Shown here one piece after another: positions 4,047 through 6,281 of a stretch of DNA of 6,281 nt (positions are counted from its first letter, which is position 1; every line of letters begins with the position of its first letter). The position numbers and the translations under genes were made by a program. Source of the DNA: Deltaproteobacteria bacterium (GTDB lineage: Bacteria > Desulfobacterota > Desulfobacteria > Desulfobacterales > B30-G6). The DNA is taken from the NCBI GenBank assembly GCA_019313725.1, contig JAFDAT010000211.1, positions 1-6,281 on the forward strand, written 5' to 3'. Below the pieces are notes generated by a model. It saw nothing but the letters and a program-made list of their open reading frames with translations. It had not been told where the DNA came from and did not search any database.

Positions 4047-4442
4047 ATGGAGTTACCAACTCGAAATATGGATAATATTATCGATATCATTTGGTTATGC
4101 CCAGCGTACCACGGGAACCCCTGTGCAATGCAAGAAATGGCCGGTGTTCGGCCCCCGGGTTCATATAATCTTACCATCACAGCGGCAGGATTCGATACCA
4201 TTGGACCCGCAGAGGTCGGGATCACGGAAGGCGGCACCCTGAGCAAAAATATCGGGATGACACCCACCAGCGTCAATACGGTTTCTGTAGCAACAATAGC
4301 ATCCCATGATTCTGACGTGGTTGTCAATGAAGGTGACAGCGTTAATTTCCTGGGAACAATTACCGATGGTAATGTACCCTTTACCTATTTATGGGATTTT
4401 GCCGGCGGCGGCGGCTGCTGCTTTATAGACGTATTATTTTGA
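4047..4442 (+). pseudogene. Fragment of a carboxypeptidase-regulatory-like / PKD domain surface protein
   Basis: The open frame spans 4047-4442, but recognisable protein begins only near 4160. PPGSYNLTITAAGFDTIGPA is the end of a carboxypeptidase regulatory-like domain (PxGSYxLTxTAxGF). A linker (EVGITEGGTLSKNIGMTPTS) follows, then VNEGDSVNFLGTITDGNVPF and TYLWDFAGGG, the opening half of a PKD domain. The PKD domain is cut off at WDFAGGGG, and the frame ends in unrelated residues at TGA 4440-4442. The N-terminal 38 or so residues look random and have no signal peptide or good binding site. Intact relatives are long secreted or surface proteins, so this is a remnant lacking both ends. It abuts the outer membrane protein pseudogene, and its stop overlaps that gene's Shine-Dalgarno. 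Confidence 0.75.
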
Positions 4443-4453
4443 GGGAGTAATCC

Positions 4454-5365
4454 ATGATGCATTCTGGTACTGATTTTCGATTTGTGGCTGTTTTCTTGGG
4501 TTTTTTTCTGTCGATGTTTGTATTTCAGAATTCTTCCTTGGCAGACGTTATTCCAAGAATTGAAATCCCATCTTCATTGAACCCTGTAGGTTCAGGTGCC
4601 AGGGCTTTAGGCATGGGGGAGGGCATTTATTGCTGTCGCCGACGATGCCACTGCAACTTCCTGGAATCCGGGCGGGCGCATCCAATTGGAGACCCCTGAG
4701 ATTTCCATGGTTGGCGCCTACTATTCCCGAACGGAAAGCAACAGCTTCGGGTCGGACCCCGAAGCCGACGATGATCAAGTTGTCAATGGCAGTAACCTCA
4801 ATTATTTCAGTGCCGCATATCCCTTCGCCGCTTTCAATCGGAAACAGAAGAGGAAATCAATTTTCCAATGTCCTACGGCATCGGAGTTGCGTATCGTTTT
4901 TCGGACAGTTTTACGGTCTCGTTCGATATATATCGGACAGAATGGGAGGATTATACGCTTACAACCGAAGACGGCAAAAAGATATCACCGATTACCGGTG
5001 AACTCGCCGATGAAGCTGACATCAGCCCTACGCACCAGGTTCGAACCGGGGCAGAGTATCTGCATATTGCCACAGCATATGTCATACCTTTCAGGGCCGG
5101 TATCTTTTATGATCCTGCCCCTGCAGATGGTGGATCAGATGATTTTTACGGTTTTAGCTGCGGTACTGGATTTGCCAAAGGAAAAGTTCTTTTCGATATC
5201 GCATATCAGTACAGGTATGGAGAAGATGTGGCAGAATATATACTTGAAGAGTTCGATTTCTCACAAGATCTCCGAGAGCATACCATTTATGCATCAATTA
5301 TCTATCATTTTTTAGTTCAACAAAAACCATATCAGATCACACCTGCTAACAACTATCACAAATAA
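4454..5365 (+). pseudogene. Outer membrane beta-barrel protein (OmpP1/FadL-like), frameshifted and internally deleted
   Basis: Translation would start at ATG 4454 (GAGGGAG at 4441-4447). A signal peptide (FVAVFLGFFLSMFVF core, cleavage after SSLA) leads into SSLNPVGSGARALGMG. One extra base in 4619-4622 shifts the frame; the next frame resumes at 4623 with AFIAVADDATATSWNPGG and runs through NLNYFSAAYPFAAFN. At about 4838 the reading jumps to SETEEEINFPMSYGIGVAYR in the original frame, so several hundred bases of barrel appear deleted. The end (HTIYASIIYHF) is a typical C-terminal barrel strand ending in Phe, but the stop is displaced by a T run at 5308-5313 and reading continues to TAA 5363-5365. 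About 285 family residues remain; relatives are usually above 400. Not functional as a pore. Confidence 0.88.
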
Positions 5366-5426
5366 ATCATTGAGATATATTTTTTTCCCTCGATTCGATA
5401 TTTTTATTGCAGAAGCAGATGGCGCG

Positions 5427-5735
5427 CTATTTGACCACCCGCAGGATGTCGGACTGCAGAAGCCGTTCCTGGAGTTCTTTCAGAATGATATAGGATGCCT
5501 GATCCGGGCTGAGTTTGGTCACGCCCGCCATCTGTTTGCACGCTTCCATCAGCGGTTCGTTGCTCCACAGCCTGAGCTCGTTTTTAATGTAAATGCCGTA
5601 ATTGATATGGAATTCCACCAGTTTGGTTTCGTTCATATTGGCAATGCGGGTTTGGTCTCGACGCGATATGTCCGCCATAATTTTGTCCACAGCCGTTTCG
5701 ACTGTTCTGGGGAATTTTTTTGATAAGGTATTCAT
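5427..5735 (-). CDS. Small soluble protein, DUF6794-like (102 residues)
   Basis: The ATG at 5735 is the only sensible start, because an in-frame stop lies 9 nt upstream. FPRTVETAVDKIMADI (8-23) is an amphipathic helix, followed by RIANMNETKLVEFHINYGIY and IKNELRLW. This resembles the LPxTxEEAVD ... I.NM...DL..LHF.LG.YIRNEFGLW pattern I recall for DUF6794. The C-terminal half (SNEPLMEACKQMAGVTKLSP, DQASYIILKELQERL) is helical. There is no signal peptide or membrane segment, so it is probably cytosolic. The function is unknown. The binding site is weak (GAAGA). A poor promoter candidate (TTGTGA, 18 bases, TTATAC) lies about 60 bases upstream. The gene is intact and converges on the outer membrane protein pseudogene. 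Confidence 0.75.
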   Translation of the reverse strand: MNTLSKKFPRTVETAVDKIMADISRRDQTRIANMNETKLVEFHINYGIYIKNELRLWSNEPLMEACKQMAGVTKLSPDQASYIILKELQERLLQSDILRVVK

Positions 5736-5860
5736 AAGCGGTCTTCAATAGCACAAGGCCCGATGTTGGTAAAGCACTATTTGTATAAATTTTCATGCAG
5801 GATCGTTCACAACGAACCGGGAAACACAGGTTTGAACTTAGTTCGCTGCGCTCACAATTC

Positions 5861-5890
5861 CACCATTTTATGTCACGGCATAAAATGGTG
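5861..5890. repeat. Perfect 12-bp inverted repeat with 6-base loop
   Basis: CACCATTTTATG (5861-5872) and CATAAAATGGTG (5879-5890) are exact reverse complements around TCACGG. Neither strand shows a T tract immediately after it, so it is not a canonical terminator. It lies in the 278-base spacer between the two right-end genes. A second, shorter palindrome (ACGTTA GT TAACGT) lies at 5935-5948. Confidence 0.8.
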
Positions 5891-5934
5891 AAGATAAATA
5901 TAATATGATTTCAGTTAATTGTAGAAATTCCGAG

Positions 5935-5948
5935 ACGTTAGTTAACGT
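5935..5948. repeat. Short palindrome ACGTTA-GT-TAACGT
   Basis: Six-base perfect arms around two bases, 66 bases before the stop-codon end of the right-end gene. It contains GTTAAC. It could be a binding site for a dimeric regulator; no gene start is directly beside it. Confidence 0.4.
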
Positions 5949-6013
5949 AGGGGCGGGGCCAATTTCAACGAGGCGAGGGCTGCCTGTTTTGCTGCCGGTG
6001 AATATTCTGCCGG

Positions 6014-6281
6014 TCAGGCAACCTTGAGCATTTCGATCTCTTCGGTCGTCGGTACATACCCGAGGGTGTCGCAGATATAATCGATATTGTTGCGAACGGC
6101 CATTCTTCTATGTTGGCCCATGGGATTGCTTTCCGCAAATGATTTGGTCATGATCGCCAGCAGTTTAACCCGTTGAAAAAAAATGTGGTCCAGCGCGAGC
6201 ATCCGGCCCGATTCGGTACTGGCCCTGAAGTTCAAAAAGTAGCCGTACCAGTCAATGCAGTCCTGGGTAACCGCTTCAGAA
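6014..6281 (-). CDS. Unrecognised protein, C-terminal 88 residues
   Basis: The frame is open to the window edge, so the gene starts outside it. The visible sequence begins SEAVTQDCIDWYGYFLNFRA and is rich in helix-forming residues. It includes LDHIFFQRVKLLAIMTKSFA (positions about 30-49), a basic QHRRMAVRNNIDY stretch, and ends with TTEEIEMLKVA. There is no clear membrane span and no motif I can place in a family. Codon use looks like that of a real gene, and the stop is TGA at 6014-6016. It reads in the same direction as the DUF6794-like gene, but a 278-base spacer with inverted repeats makes a shared operon unlikely. Confidence 0.7.
   Translation of the reverse strand, partial: SEAVTQDCIDWYGYFLNFRASTESGRMLALDHIFFQRVKLLAIMTKSFAESNPMGQHRRMAVRNNIDYICDTLGYVPTTEEIEMLKVA

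Noticed and set aside
4022..4327. Minus-strand frame opposite the PKD fragment
   Set aside because: It has no recognisable motif, while the plus strand shows carboxypeptidase-regulatory-like and PKD signatures.
5584..5796. Alternative minus-strand frame overlapping the start of the DUF6794-like gene
   Set aside because: Its C-terminal half is composition-poor and overlaps a better coding frame; it may include only leader sequence of the real gene.
5850..5862. AATTGTGAGC on the minus strand, similar to half of the lac operator
   Set aside because: Only one half matches, and there is no related repressor or sugar gene in the window; treated as coincidence.
5800..5950. Possible integron attC site in the spacer with inverted repeats and GTTAG
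   Set aside because: The ends do not give paired RYYYAAC and GTTRRRY boxes, and the inner repeats are perfect rather than imperfect as expected for attC.

Overview
The window looks like an accessory, partly decayed stretch of a Gram-negative chromosome. It is most likely from a deltaproteobacterial lineage (Desulfobacterota, Desulfobacterales-like). This rests on the style of the PilZ-type protein, the CxxC zinc-ribbon protein, the SUI1/YciH gene and a small MKTDLYTK protein. The assignment is family-level inference, not a measured placement. No tRNA, rRNA or CRISPR array is visible.

Left part (1-1154, plus strand): the 3' end of a phospholipase D superfamily cardiolipin synthase (ClsC/YmdC type), about 460 bases without a convincing gene, then a 103-residue EthD-fold protein with a strong ribosome binding site and a clear intrinsic terminator.

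Middle-left (1321-2376, minus strand): a compact operon read right to left. It encodes a SUI1/YciH translation-factor homologue, a four-cysteine zinc ribbon that starts 3 nt after it, a 53-residue membrane-anchored peptide overlapping the zinc-ribbon gene by 25 nt, a 57-residue MKTDLYTK-type membrane or exported peptide, and a 50-residue protein resembling an HNH zinc finger with altered catalytic and metal positions. Three of these genes are short enough to be missed by ordinary gene calling. This is the most interesting intact unit in the window.

Centre (about 2406-3238, minus strand): an IS3-family insertion sequence remnant directly upstream of that operon and in the same orientation. Its transposase reading frame carries an amber codon at codon 40. 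It also has an in-frame internal deletion joining the end of OrfA to the HSDNG region of OrfB, and it has lost its 3' end. The 5' end keeps a good promoter, a Shine-Dalgarno sequence and an inverted repeat that would hide the start codon only in transcripts entering from outside.

Right-centre (3340-5365): a PilZ-like gene (minus strand) with a near-consensus promoter and a palindrome next to its Shine-Dalgarno sequence; a non-coding stretch rich in palindromes; a gene fragment carrying pieces of a carboxypeptidase-regulatory-like domain and a PKD domain; and an outer membrane beta-barrel pseudogene (OmpP1/FadL-like) with a frameshift, an internal deletion and a probable lost stop codon. The IS remnant, the PKD fragment and the barrel gene all look deletion-scarred, so 2.4-5.4 kb appears to be a decaying corridor.

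Right end (5427-6281, minus strand): a 102-residue protein resembling the DUF6794 family, a spacer with a perfect 12-bp inverted repeat, and the C-terminal part of an unrecognised protein that runs off the window.
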